Source: Paenibacillus phytorum
GTDB lineage: Bacteria; Bacillota; Bacilli; Paenibacillales; NBRC-103111
Length of the DNA stretch: 64,000 bases
Direction: 5' to 3'
NCBI RefSeq assembly: GCF_013141715.1
Contig: NZ_WHOA01000141.1
Location: 1-64,000, forward strand
The notes below the pieces were generated by a model, which was given only the letters and a program-made list of their open reading frames with translations, had not been told where the DNA came from and did not search any database. Of the stretch, positions 1-8,338 are shown in pieces. Every line of letters begins with the position of its first letter. The first letter of the stretch is position 1. The position numbers and the translations under genes were made by a program.

Positions 1-65
1 CTTCTAGAGATGCAGCCTTTTTACTGTTTATAAGGAATGAGCAGCTATATCAAGTAAAAAGTAAA

Positions 66-90
66 CAAAAACCGTCCATGCCTGGACGGT
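66..90 (-). terminator. Terminator of the SDR gene
   Basis: Read on the minus strand, an 8-bp perfect stem (ACCGTCCA / TGGACGGT) with a 4-base loop is followed by a run of five T. It sits just past the SDR stop codon, so it is a typical intrinsic terminator. Confidence 0.85.
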
Positions 91-112
91 CTACCTTCGT
101 TAGCTTTTCAAT

Positions 113-919
113 TTACAGTGCTGCACCCTTACCGCCATCAATATTGACGGAAGTGCCTGTAACATAGGAAGCTGCCTCCGAGGATAGGAAGGTGATCACA
201 TTAGCCGCTTCCTCCGCATTCCCAATCCGGCCGAGCGGAATGTCATGCTTTGGATCCGATGCATATTCCTCCCAAGTCTTTTCTGGCGCCTCCCGCTTCC
301 ACCCTCTCTCAATCTGGTCGCTGCGAATTTTCCCAATGCAGACAGTGTTCACACGAATCTGGGCGGATGCCAGGTCTTTGCTCATCGCATTCGTTAATGC
401 AAGACCTGCGGCACGGCTGACCGAAGTCGGCAGCGAAGAAGCAGGCGGTGTTTTGGCTGCAGAAGTCGTTAAATTCACGATAGAGCCGCCTCCTGCTTGA
501 CGCATGTAAGGAATCGCATAACGGGAGCAATGAATGGCTCCAAATAATTTCAACTCAAGATCTTGCCGCCATAATTCCGTGCCTACCTGTTCAAATGGCT
601 GTGCAGCAGACGTACCTGCATTGTTCACCAGAATATGTAAACTACCAAATCGCTGAACGGTTTGTTCCACGGCGCGCTGACAGTCGGCCTCCGAGGTCAC
701 ATCGGCTTGAATCGTCAGCACCTCACCCTCTGTCAAATTAGCAATATGGACAGCGGCTTCTCGAAGCTGTTCCTCATTCCGCGCAAGTATCGCAACTTTG
801 GCTCCCTCTCGCGATAAGGATATCGCTGTTGCCAATCCAATACCTTTGCTTCCCCCAGTAATCAAGGCTACCTTACCCTGCAATCCCAAATGCATCGCAT
901 CTCGCTTCCTTTCCTTCAA
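113..919 (-). CDS. SDR-family oxidoreductase lacking the YxxxK catalytic motif
   Basis: A 268-aa short-chain dehydrogenase/reductase fold protein. The N-terminal TGGSKGIG dinucleotide motif, the NNAG motif and the C-terminal NIDGG segment are present, so NAD(P) binding looks intact. Where the family normally has YSASK, this protein reads TSVSR, so both the catalytic Tyr and Lys appear replaced. The first nine residues are basic, and MHLGLQGKVALITGG at residue 9 is a possible alternative start. It is monocistronic, with its own terminator downstream and another operon's terminator upstream. The substrate cannot be told. It may be a non-classical SDR or a binding protein rather than an ordinary reductase. 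Confidence 0.85.
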   Translation of the reverse strand: MKERKRDAMHLGLQGKVALITGGSKGIGLATAISLSREGAKVAILARNEEQLREAAVHIANLTEGEVLTIQADVTSEADCQRAVEQTVQRFGSLHILVNNAGTSAAQPFEQVGTELWRQDLELKLFGAIHCSRYAIPYMRQAGGGSIVNLTTSAAKTPPASSLPTSVSRAAGLALTNAMSKDLASAQIRVNTVCIGKIRSDQIERGWKREAPEKTWEEYASDPKHDIPLGRIGNAEEAANVITFLSSEAASYVTGTSVNIDGGKGAAL

Positions 920-1053
920 TTCTTAGTTGGGTATTTCAATAATTCTAGCATACTCCTATTCCACTTATTTTTTCAAATTTCAATGGATTCCAAGGATAAA
1001 CGACTCCGTCGTCCTTCTGGGACGAGCGCGTTTGTCAAGGTAGATGCGAAGCA

Positions 1054-1074
1054 AAAGTATAAAACTTATACTTT
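1054..1074. repeat. 9-bp perfect inverted repeat upstream of the SDR gene
   Basis: AAAGTATAA and TTATACTTT are separated by 3 bases. The repeat lies about 135 bp upstream of the SDR start and just before the terminator of the Gfo/Idh pair. It is AT-rich and has no T run after it, so an operator is more likely than a terminator. No regulator can be assigned. Confidence 0.4.
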
Positions 1075-1084
1075 CTTATCTACT

Positions 1085-1110
1085 AAAAAAGAGGAGCCTA
1101 GGCTCCTCCG
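1085..1110 (-). terminator. Terminator of the Gfo/Idh operon
   Basis: A perfect palindrome (AGGAGCCTAGGCTCCT) is followed on the minus strand by six T. It lies 24 bp past the stop of the downstream Gfo/Idh gene. Confidence 0.85.
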
Positions 1111-1133
1111 GTTAAACTGATAAGTTTGACGCA

Positions 1134-2219
1134 CTATTCATTCAAATAAACAGCTTTACCTGTACGTGCCGACTCATAAATCGCCTCAAGAATTTGTGAA
1201 ACGACAAAAGCTTGCTCAGGCGTTACTACAGGATCTGTATCATTTTCAATGGCTTTAATCCATGTACGCATTTCCAGATCCGCATCGCTTTCCTTAGCGC
1301 CGTCATAGAAAGCAACACCGCCTGCTTTCAGGTCCACCTCTGTTGTAAATAAGCGGCTATGTTTCTCGCCGTTGATGCGAAGCCCGCCTTTCATATCGGC
1401 TCCGCCTTCTGTACCGCTTAATGAACATTTGGCTTCGTCGACTTCAAGCGTATTCAGTGCCCAGCTGGATTCCAGCATAATCGTAGCGCCGTTTTCCATG
1501 ACGATCATACCGAAGGCAGAATCCTCAACGGTGAATTTACTCGGATCCCAAGGCCCCCAAGCATTGGCGGCATTTTCTCTTTGGGACAATTCGTGGTAAG
1601 ACGTCCCAAGCACAACTTTCGGCTTGTAGTTATTCATCATCCAAAGCGTTAGATCCAAAGCATGTGTACCGATATCAATAAGCGGTCCTCCGCCTTGCTT
1701 CTCTTCATCCAGGAATACGCCCCATGTTGGAACTGCACGACGACGAATGGCATGCGCTTTCGCGAAATAAATCTCGCCAAGCTCCCCTTCCTCACATACG
1801 CGCTTCAAATGCTGACTATCAGGTCGGAAACGGTTGTTGTATCCGATAGTTAGCTTCTTGCCTGTACGCTTAGCTGTTTCAACCATGCGCTTAGCATCCG
1901 CTGCAGTCTTAGCCATTGGCTTCTCACACATTACATGCTTGCCAGCTTCAAGCGCAGCAATGGCAATTTCGGCATGTGAATCATTCGGTGTTAACACGTG
2001 AACGATATCTATTGTAGCATCCAGCAAAAGCTCTTTGTAATCCTCATATACTTTAGCGGCTTTGGAGCCGTATTTCTCAGCGGCAGTTTCAGCCCGCTCT
2101 TGCACGATGTCACAGAATGCGACCAGTTCAACATTCGAAAGCTTCTTCAAACTTGGCAAATGCTTGCCGTTTGCAATGCCTCCACAACCAATAATACCAA
2201 TACGGAAAATACGTGACAT
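1134..2219 (-). CDS. Gfo/Idh/MocA-family oxidoreductase (second of pair)
   Basis: A 361-aa NAD(P)-dependent dehydrogenase of the sugar/inositol Gfo/Idh/MocA family. The Rossmann motif GIIGCGG lies at residues 7-13 and the conserved CEKPMAKT motif (EKP loop) near residue 100. The C-terminal half is the usual alpha/beta substrate-binding domain. The reading frame is open upstream to 2369, but ATG at 2219 has GGAGG eight bases before it and begins just ahead of the Rossmann motif, so I use that start. It lies 34 bp behind a paralogue, and the two form an operon. The substrate is probably a cyclic polyol or sugar derivative; the sequence does not say which. Confidence 0.9.
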   Translation of the reverse strand: MSRIFRIGIIGCGGIANGKHLPSLKKLSNVELVAFCDIVQERAETAAEKYGSKAAKVYEDYKELLLDATIDIVHVLTPNDSHAEIAIAALEAGKHVMCEKPMAKTAADAKRMVETAKRTGKKLTIGYNNRFRPDSQHLKRVCEEGELGEIYFAKAHAIRRRAVPTWGVFLDEEKQGGGPLIDIGTHALDLTLWMMNNYKPKVVLGTSYHELSQRENAANAWGPWDPSKFTVEDSAFGMIVMENGATIMLESSWALNTLEVDEAKCSLSGTEGGADMKGGLRINGEKHSRLFTTEVDLKAGGVAFYDGAKESDADLEMRTWIKAIENDTDPVVTPEQAFVVSQILEAIYESARTGKAVYLNE

Positions 2220-2253
2220 GTGAAATACCTCCAGAGTAGTGTTTAGTTTTGAG

Positions 2254-3336
2254 TTAATTAGGAAGTTCGATAGCGACTTCGCGTTTAATGAGCGATGACC
2301 GAATGATGCCATCAATGATTGCTTGATTGCGAACGATTTGCTCGCCAGGAATCGGGGCTGGTTTGCCATCCCGGACAGCCTCTACGAAATCGCGGACTTT
2401 CTCGTTAAACAAATTTAGCTTATGATCAATCAGCGGAATTTGGCTTTCCGTGTGATGTCCACGAACGTCGTGGAAATAGGCAATGGAACCCACATTTCCG
2501 TCGAATACTCCGCTCCATGGCCCTTTACCAGCTGGCGTTACTTTGAGTCCACCATCGGTACCAAGGAATAAGGTTGGTCCTAGTGTATCCATATGCATCG
2601 CCCATGAAATTTTGAAATTCAGCACGAGATCGTCTTCAAAACGGATCATCGCAACACCGAAATCTTCCACATCGAATCGACTAGCTTCGTTATGATATAA
2701 CGGATTCGTTCCAAAGTAGTTACTGCTGTAAGCGGATACGGTAAGCGGTTTCGGATAACCCATCGCATTCAGAGCCATATCGAGTGAGTAACAACCGATA
2801 TCAGCCATTGCTCCGGCTCCAGCGATTTCCTTGCTAATAAATGTACCGCCAGGCATGCCTCTGCGGCGTCCTCCGCCTGTTTCTACATAATAGACCTTAC
2901 CAAGTTGACCGGACTGAACCACGTCCTGAATAATCTTCATATTAGGATCATATCTCGGTTGGAAACCAACATTGAGCATGAAGCCTGTTTTCTTCGCCGT
3001 TTGCGCCATCTCGATTGCTTCTTCCAGCGTGACGGACATCGGCTTTTCCAACATAACGTTTTTCCCAGCCAGTAAAGAATCTACAGTCGTCCGATGGTGA
3101 GCCACATTAGGTGTGCAAATGCTTACCCCATCAAGGTCTAATTCCAGCAACTGCCGATAATCATCAAAGGCTTGTGCAGATGGAATTTTCCAAAAATCAA
3201 TGAATTGTGCCGCTTTGCCTGGTACCGCATCCGCTACCGCTACAATCTCTACGTCAGCAAGCTCACGATATGCTCTTACATGGGCGCCAGCAATACCGCC
3301 GCCTCCAATAATGCCGATCTTCAACGTTTTGTTCAT
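2254..3336 (-). CDS. Gfo/Idh/MocA-family oxidoreductase (first of pair)
   Basis: A 360-aa paralogue of the next gene, with GIIGGGG near residue 9 and the LEKPMSVT EKP motif near residue 100. The chosen ATG at 3336 follows GAGGT at good spacing; an in-frame start at 3378 would add 14 residues before the Rossmann strand. Paired Gfo/Idh genes usually act in one catabolic route, for example oxidation and re-reduction of a sugar intermediate. No transporter or isomerase is adjacent to fix the pathway, so function stays at family level. Confidence 0.9.
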   Translation of the reverse strand: MNKTLKIGIIGGGGIAGAHVRAYRELADVEIVAVADAVPGKAAQFIDFWKIPSAQAFDDYRQLLELDLDGVSICTPNVAHHRTTVDSLLAGKNVMLEKPMSVTLEEAIEMAQTAKKTGFMLNVGFQPRYDPNMKIIQDVVQSGQLGKVYYVETGGGRRRGMPGGTFISKEIAGAGAMADIGCYSLDMALNAMGYPKPLTVSAYSSNYFGTNPLYHNEASRFDVEDFGVAMIRFEDDLVLNFKISWAMHMDTLGPTLFLGTDGGLKVTPAGKGPWSGVFDGNVGSIAYFHDVRGHHTESQIPLIDHKLNLFNEKVRDFVEAVRDGKPAPIPGEQIVRNQAIIDGIIRSSLIKREVAIELPN

Positions 3337-3446
3337 TGAGATTACCTCATCGCTATGTGATATTAAGACATCTGTCATAAATGTAGCATAGGAATACCGA
3401 TATTTTTAGTCTAACTTTAGGACAATCAGGTTAAGAAATTACGACA

Positions 3447-3479
3447 TGAAAAAACCAGACGGTGTTAACCGCCTGGTTT
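3447..3479 (-). terminator. Terminator of the FG-GAP-like gene
   Basis: An AACCAG/CTGGTT-based stem with GGCGG/CCGTC pairing is followed on the minus strand by six T. It lies 9 bp past the stop codon at 3488. Confidence 0.85.
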
Positions 3480-3487
3480 ATATGTTT

Positions 3488-4162
3488 CTACGATGACAAG
3501 CTTCCTCCTGCTTTCCTTTGCGCATCCTCCAAATAACTTCTGTAGGCTTGCTCATCCGGATGATCACGGGTTAAATCCTCATAGTAACGAGTGACCTTCT
3601 GAAAATAATACGAATACACATCTTGGATGGGGACAAGTCTGTAAGGATCCCAACGATAGGTTTCCACATGGTAGGCCTGATCCTGCTCACGCACCCACAG
3701 CGCAATTTCGCAAAGACCGTCTCTTCCGTCCCGACCGGGCATATCTTCAATTTCCAAATGGTTGTAGAAAGTTCCCGGAGGAATCAGACGCTGGAAACCG
3801 GTTGGAGTCCACTGCACGATATCGAGCTCGGAGGAGGATTCACGCTCATTTTGCCAGCCAATAACCAGGTCCCAACCTTCTCTTCGTGAGACAGGGGCAG
3901 CCGCGAAATCCGTAATTGCTTGGGCTCTACCCGTAGCAGCAGAGGCGATTGGAAACCAGTTACCGGAATAGTTTTTCAACGAAAACAGATACTGATTGTC
4001 TAAATATCTATACAAGGCTGTGATTTCAGGGTGACCATCGCCATCTACATCCGCATAAATAATAGCCGCAGGGCTCCCCTCCCTCTGCAATACGACAACC
4101 TCGGCTTCCTGAGGTATACAGCTTCTGACGACGGAATGGAAATCAATTGGGGTCAAACTCAT
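3488..4162 (-). CDS. Conserved protein with an FG-GAP/VCBS-like calcium motif
   Basis: A 224-aa protein without signal peptide or membrane segment. Near residue 40 it has a DVDGDGHPE motif, the Asp-rich calcium loop of FG-GAP/VCBS repeats, followed by blade-like strands; a weaker copy (GRDGRDGLCE) lies near residue 140. ATG at 4162 follows AGAGGG at good spacing, so the upstream in-frame start at 4180 is not used. The gene stands alone between terminators. Secreted VCBS proteins have leaders and this one has none, so it may act in the cytoplasm or forespore. Function unknown. Confidence 0.7.
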   Translation of the reverse strand: MSLTPIDFHSVVRSCIPQEAEVVVLQREGSPAAIIYADVDGDGHPEITALYRYLDNQYLFSLKNYSGNWFPIASAATGRAQAITDFAAAPVSRREGWDLVIGWQNERESSSELDIVQWTPTGFQRLIPPGTFYNHLEIEDMPGRDGRDGLCEIALWVREQDQAYHVETYRWDPYRLVPIQDVYSYYFQKVTRYYEDLTRDHPDEQAYRSYLEDAQRKAGGSLSS

Positions 4163-4278
4163 CGTTATCCCTCTTTTCACATCATTCTCAACTAAAGTAT
4201 ATGCGGCAGAGAACTTGGCCCATGAGTGGCAGTCAACAACATATCAATTATTGAGGTGAGCCTTTGGCGGGTTTGTGC

Positions 4279-5589
4279 TTACAAAATACTCTTACGCAGT
4301 GCAGAAGATAAAATATGCAGCTCTTCACGATATTTGGTCACCGTTCTGCGTGAAATACGAATTCCCTCTTCCGTTAAGATTTCTACAACCTTTTGATCGG
4401 AATAAGGCTGTTTCTTATGTTCCTGTGAAATAAGTTCTTTGATTCTAATCTTGATTGTTTTGATAGACGTTAGTTCACCTACATCCGATTGTAGCCCCGA
4501 GGTAAAGAAATATTTTAGCTCAAGCACTCCAAAGGGGGTACGAATGTATTTGTTTTGTACCGTCCTACTTATCGTAGATTCATGGAGGTCAAGTTTTTCG
4601 GAAATCATTTTTAAGGTTAAGGGCTTCATGCCACGTTCGCCGATCTCTAAAAATGCCAGCTGTTCTTCAAATATAGCCCGAATGACCCGGTACAGGGTCA
4701 TCTTCCGCTGTTCCAAGCTGCGCACAATCCAATCGGCTGTTTTCCATTTTTCTTTCAGAAAGGAAACCGCTTCTTTACAACCTGCCTGCTGGATATGGCT
4801 ATAATAGTCCTTATTGACTGTAATCTTGGGAACTGCGCCCGCATTCATTTGGATCACGATGTTCCCTTGTTCCTTATAAATAGTAGCATCGGGAGTAATA
4901 TAAGATTCTTCGATCCAGCTGAAGGCCATACCAGGTCGTGGATTCAAACTACGAATATAGGTGACAATCTCCTTCACTTGTACGAGTGTTACACCTAATT
5001 GCTGCGCAATCTTATCCAGCTTCATCTGAGCAAGCTGCTGCATATATTGGCTGACCACTTCAAAAGTACCGCGCGGCGCATCCGGATCCCTAGCAAACTG
5101 CAGTAATAAGCATTCCTGTAAGTCTCTGGCTCCTACACCCGGCGGATCCAGTGATTGTAGACAAGCTAGCGCTTCTTCGACAACCTCTTTAGGCTTATTC
5201 AAAAACGAGCTTACCTCCGTAATGGAGAGAGGTAAATAACCTCTATCGTCTAAATTTCCTGCCAGATAGGCCGCTGTCTGATATAAAACATCGGAAACCC
5301 CTGCTATACGCAGTTGGCTGAGAAGCCACTGTTCCAAGGTTTCCTCCCTCGCCTTTGCCTTCCATAGTGGATCTGTCATTGACCCCGCCATTTGTGAAGA
5401 TTTACCCGGTTTCAAATAAGAACTTGTGAAAGTTTCGATGTCCAGTATGGGGTTTTCCAAGGCTTGCTCTTGGAGGTACTGCGACAACTCATAGCTTGAT
5501 AATTGTAATATATGAATGGACTGCTGCAGTTCAGGAGTCATCGTTAGCTTTTGGCTCTGCACTTGTGTTAGACTATAGCCTGTTCTCAT
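4279..5589 (-). CDS. rpoN: RNA polymerase sigma-54 factor (RpoN/SigL)
   Basis: A 436-aa sigma-54, the usual length for Bacillus and Paenibacillus SigL. The Gln-rich region I (residues about 10-50) contacts activators, the core-binding domain follows, and the C-terminal RpoN box reads SRRTVTKYRE near residue 420. ATG at 5589 follows AAGGAGG. Sigma-54 recognises -24/-12 promoters and needs an AAA+ enhancer-binding protein; none is encoded in this window. It has its own promoter, overlapped by a cre site, and is separated from glpX by that gene's terminator. In B. subtilis sigL is CcpA-repressed, which fits. Confidence 0.97.
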   Translation of the reverse strand: MRTGYSLTQVQSQKLTMTPELQQSIHILQLSSYELSQYLQEQALENPILDIETFTSSYLKPGKSSQMAGSMTDPLWKAKAREETLEQWLLSQLRIAGVSDVLYQTAAYLAGNLDDRGYLPLSITEVSSFLNKPKEVVEEALACLQSLDPPGVGARDLQECLLLQFARDPDAPRGTFEVVSQYMQQLAQMKLDKIAQQLGVTLVQVKEIVTYIRSLNPRPGMAFSWIEESYITPDATIYKEQGNIVIQMNAGAVPKITVNKDYYSHIQQAGCKEAVSFLKEKWKTADWIVRSLEQRKMTLYRVIRAIFEEQLAFLEIGERGMKPLTLKMISEKLDLHESTISRTVQNKYIRTPFGVLELKYFFTSGLQSDVGELTSIKTIKIRIKELISQEHKKQPYSDQKVVEILTEEGIRISRRTVTKYREELHILSSALRKSIL

Positions 5590-5640
5590 ACCTAGTTCCT
5601 CCTTGAGTTTTGCCTTGGCAGCACTTTTCTTGATTTTGTT

Positions 5641-5672
5641 TTGAAAACGCTTACGATTATGAATCTATTATA
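5641..5672 (-). promoter_or_regulatory. rpoN promoter with overlapping cre (CcpA) site
   Basis: On the minus strand a TATAAT -10 hexamer lies at 5667-5672, with no strong -35. About five bases after the expected start point, the plus-strand sequence TTGAAAACGCTTAC (from 5641) fits the catabolite-responsive element consensus WTGAAARCGYTTWC. A cre just downstream of the start suggests CcpA repression by roadblock. The -10 is AT-rich and less certain than the cre. Confidence 0.75.
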
Positions 5673-5748
5673 GCTCTATTTTAACCCATTTGGCTTATGG
5701 TAACATCCTACAGTTCACCGGCTATCAAATAAAAGTCGATCTATTGTA

Positions 5749-5792
5749 AAACACAAAGAAATCTCACCTTCTACGAAAGAGAGATTTCTTTG
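5749..5792 (-). terminator. Terminator of the pckA-glpX operon
   Basis: An arm pair AAAGAAATCTC / GAGATTTCTTT with a roughly 15-base loop lies just past the glpX stop and is followed by GTGTTTTA on the minus strand. Confidence 0.7.
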
Positions 5793-5824
5793 CATGCATT
5801 GATTATAATCCTCTATATGTCTGC

Positions 5825-6790
5825 TCAGGCACTCCCCAGGTGGTACTCATGCATCTGATGCACGCATTGGATGAAACGAACCGTCTGAGTTTGCGCCCTC
5901 ATAACGACCGAATGTGTTTCTGCACGACCGCCAAATAGAAATTTAACGCCAGTCAGGAAGTCTCCCGAGGTTACACCGGTTGCAGCGAAATAAATGTCAG
6001 ATTCGCCTACTAACTCGCGCATTCCAAGCACTTTGGATGGATCAACAATCCCCATCTCCTTGCACCGCCCTATCTCATCTTCATTCTCTGGGAGAAGCCG
6101 TCCTTGAAATTCGCCTCCCATACAACGTAATGCAGCCGCTGCGAGCACCCCTTCCGGCGCACCCCCAGAACCCACGTGTAAATCAATGCCCGTCTCTGGG
6201 AAAGCTGCTGCCATAGCACCCGCGACATCACCATCATTCAGTAAATGAATTTTGACACCTAGCGTCCGTAAAACAAGGATTTTATCCGCATGTCTTTTGC
6301 GATCCAAGATGGAAACGGTCAGCTCTGTTATCTCTTTATGTAACAAAAGAGCAGCTTTTCTAATCGTTAATTCGAGGGGGTCATCCAAATTCAATTTGCC
6401 AACCAAACGCGGCCCTACTGCCAGCTTCTCCATATACATATCCGGTGCATGCAGCAGGTTCCCTTTCTCAGCTATGGCTACCACGGAAAGGGCATTGCTC
6501 CTGCCACTAGCTACAATATCGGTACCTTCGAGCGGATCAACAGCCACATCATATTCGGGACCCAACCCATTTCCTAAAGACTCACCGATGAACAGCATCG
6601 GGGCTTCATCCATCTCACCTTCACCAATGACAACCGTTCCACGGAAAGGAATGGAGCTAAAAATAGAACGCATAGCAGAAGTTGCTGCCTCGTCAGCGCT
6701 GTGTTTATTCCCTTTTCCCGTCCAACGTGCGGACGCTAAAGCTGCAGATTCTGTTACTCGTACAATTTCCAGAGACAAATCTCTTTGCAT
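5825..6790 (-). CDS. glpX: Fructose-1,6-bisphosphatase class II
   Basis: A 321-aa GlpX-type enzyme hydrolysing fructose 1,6-bisphosphate to fructose 6-phosphate, an irreversible step of gluconeogenesis. Visible motifs are GEGEMDEAPML near residue 56 and DPLEGTD near residue 86, the metal-binding segments of the lithium-sensitive phosphatase fold. GSGGAPEGVLAAAALR lies in the C-terminal half. ATG at 6790 follows AAAGGGTG. It is the last gene of the minus-strand cluster with pckA, ccpN and the PPDK regulatory protein, which supports a gluconeogenic role. Confidence 0.96.
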   Translation of the reverse strand: MQRDLSLEIVRVTESAALASARWTGKGNKHSADEAATSAMRSIFSSIPFRGTVVIGEGEMDEAPMLFIGESLGNGLGPEYDVAVDPLEGTDIVASGRSNALSVVAIAEKGNLLHAPDMYMEKLAVGPRLVGKLNLDDPLELTIRKAALLLHKEITELTVSILDRKRHADKILVLRTLGVKIHLLNDGDVAGAMAAAFPETGIDLHVGSGGAPEGVLAAAALRCMGGEFQGRLLPENEDEIGRCKEMGIVDPSKVLGMRELVGESDIYFAATGVTSGDFLTGVKFLFGGRAETHSVVMRAQTQTVRFIQCVHQMHEYHLGSA

Positions 6791-6830
6791 ACATCATTCA
6801 CCCTTTCTACTAGGAAATGTGGCTTCCTGG

Positions 6831-7631
6831 CTATCTGTCTGCTAGAATCAGACCAGCCGTTTCTTCAATGGCTTTCTCACTTACATCGATGATCTTACAA
6901 CCAAGCTCACGATATAATTTCATTGCGAATGCCAGCTCTTCTTCGACTCGCTCCCCTGTCGCATATTTAGCGCCAAAAGGAAGTCCGACCGCTTTCAGAC
7001 GTTCCGTACGAATACGCACCAGATGTTCGGGACTCATCGTCAAACCAATCAATTTGCTCGGGTCTAGCTCATATATAATTGCAGGCGGCTTTACCTCAGG
7101 AACAAGCGGGTAATTCGCCACCTTATAGCCTTTGTGCGCCAAATAAATACTGAGTGGCGTTTTAGAAGTTCGGGAAGGTCCAATTAAAACAATCTGCGCT
7201 TGCTTCATAGCGCTTGGGTCCTTGCCATCGTCACTGTTTACCGTGAACTCGACCGCTTCTACCCGTTGGTAATATTGTTCATCTAACTGATAAAGCAGAC
7301 CGACTTTCCGCTTCGGGGAACCCTTGAAGGTATCTATGAAAGCCTGCATCATGGGGCCCATGATATCAATGGCATTTACACTTAAACGTATGGCTTCCTG
7401 CCGCATCATCTCTCTAAGCTCAGGTAATACTAGCGTATAAGCAATGAACCCATCCACTTTCGCTGCCTCTTCTACTAAAGCACGTACTTCATCTTCTGTT
7501 CGGATAGATCCGAAACGCCTGACTTGCACTTGGCTTGCATTAAATTGGCGGATCGTTGCTTGTACGACAGTATTCGCCGTTTCCCCCACTGAATCCGAAC
7601 AAACGAAAATCGTATGGATCTTCTCTCCCAC
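6831..7631 (-). CDS. yqfL: Pyruvate, phosphate dikinase regulatory protein (YqfL family)
   Basis: A 266-aa DUF299-family bifunctional ADP-dependent kinase / Pi-dependent pyrophosphorylase, known to switch PPDK or PEP synthase on and off. The N-terminal FVCSDSVGETA motif and a P-loop-like segment, IGPSRTSKT, near residue 150 are present. It starts at GTG (7631) behind GGGGGAG, 15 bp after ccpN. In B. subtilis the same two genes are adjacent and yqfL affects CcpN-controlled genes. No PPDK gene is in the window, so its target here is not visible. Confidence 0.95.
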   Translation of the reverse strand: MGEKIHTIFVCSDSVGETANTVVQATIRQFNASQVQVRRFGSIRTEDEVRALVEEAAKVDGFIAYTLVLPELREMMRQEAIRLSVNAIDIMGPMMQAFIDTFKGSPKRKVGLLYQLDEQYYQRVEAVEFTVNSDDGKDPSAMKQAQIVLIGPSRTSKTPLSIYLAHKGYKVANYPLVPEVKPPAIIYELDPSKLIGLTMSPEHLVRIRTERLKAVGLPFGAKYATGERVEEELAFAMKLYRELGCKIIDVSEKAIEETAGLILADR

Positions 7632-7646
7632 TTACACTCCCCCTGA

Positions 7647-8282
7647 TTAAGTCCCCAGCGCTACATCAAGCAGCAATTTGGTCATTGTTGTTTTCGTAAT
7701 TCGGCCAACCACTTCACCTGGCTCTTGATCAGCCTCACTCTTAACCACAGGCAGCCCATCCACTTGATGATGAGTCATTTTCCGCGCTGCTTCTAATACA
7801 CTGTCATCCGGGTTTACCGTCACAACATTCGGGTGCCTTGTCATGACTAGTGAAACTGGCATCGAATTTGCCGTTGCCTGCCCAAGCGTAACCTTTAGCA
7901 AGTCCTTCCGTGTAACAATACCAGCTAAAGTTCCCTGCATATTCACGATAATCAAGCTTCCTACATTTTCGAGAAAAAGAGTGACAACAGCATCGCTTAC
8001 GGTGACGGTTTCCCTTAGAACAATAGGGATTCCCATAACATCCTTTACTCTTACAGCTTCTATATGTTTGAATGGTGAATCTACTTCAAGAGCAGCCGTT
8101 CCTAGGAAATAACCAACCTTTGGTTTGGCATCGATATAGCGAAGCATAACCAAAACAGCAAGGTCGGAACGAATCGTCGGACGGCTAATTCCAAGCAATT
8201 CAGCAATTCGCTCCCCTGTAATAGGTGCATGCTTTTTGACGAGATCGATAATTTCCATCTGTCGGGATGTAAGCTCTATGAT
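7647..8282 (-). CDS. ccpN: CcpN-type regulator of gluconeogenic genes (HTH + CBS pair)
   Basis: A winged HTH occupies roughly residues 1-60 (PITGERIAELLGISRPT), followed by two CBS domains that bind adenine nucleotides. In B. subtilis CcpN represses gapB and pckA under glycolytic conditions. The only ATG (8258) is about 29 bases from the AAGGAGGG ribosome-binding site and would remove IELTSRQ, which aligns with IELNKRQ of B. subtilis CcpN. The likely start is therefore ATC at 8282 (spacing 5) or ATA at 8279 (spacing 8), both non-canonical. The gene lies 56 bp behind pckA with no terminator between, so it probably controls its own operon. Confidence 0.9.
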   Translation of the reverse strand: MIELTSRQMEIIDLVKKHAPITGERIAELLGISRPTIRSDLAVLVMLRYIDAKPKVGYFLGTAALEVDSPFKHIEAVRVKDVMGIPIVLRETVTVSDAVVTLFLENVGSLIIVNMQGTLAGIVTRKDLLKVTLGQATANSMPVSLVMTRHPNVVTVNPDDSVLEAARKMTHHQVDGLPVVKSEADQEPGEVVGRITKTTMTKLLLDVALGT

Positions 8283-8338
8283 GTTTCCCTCCTTTCATAA
8301 TTCATATCGCACCTATTCTAACTCATCTCAACTTCGTT

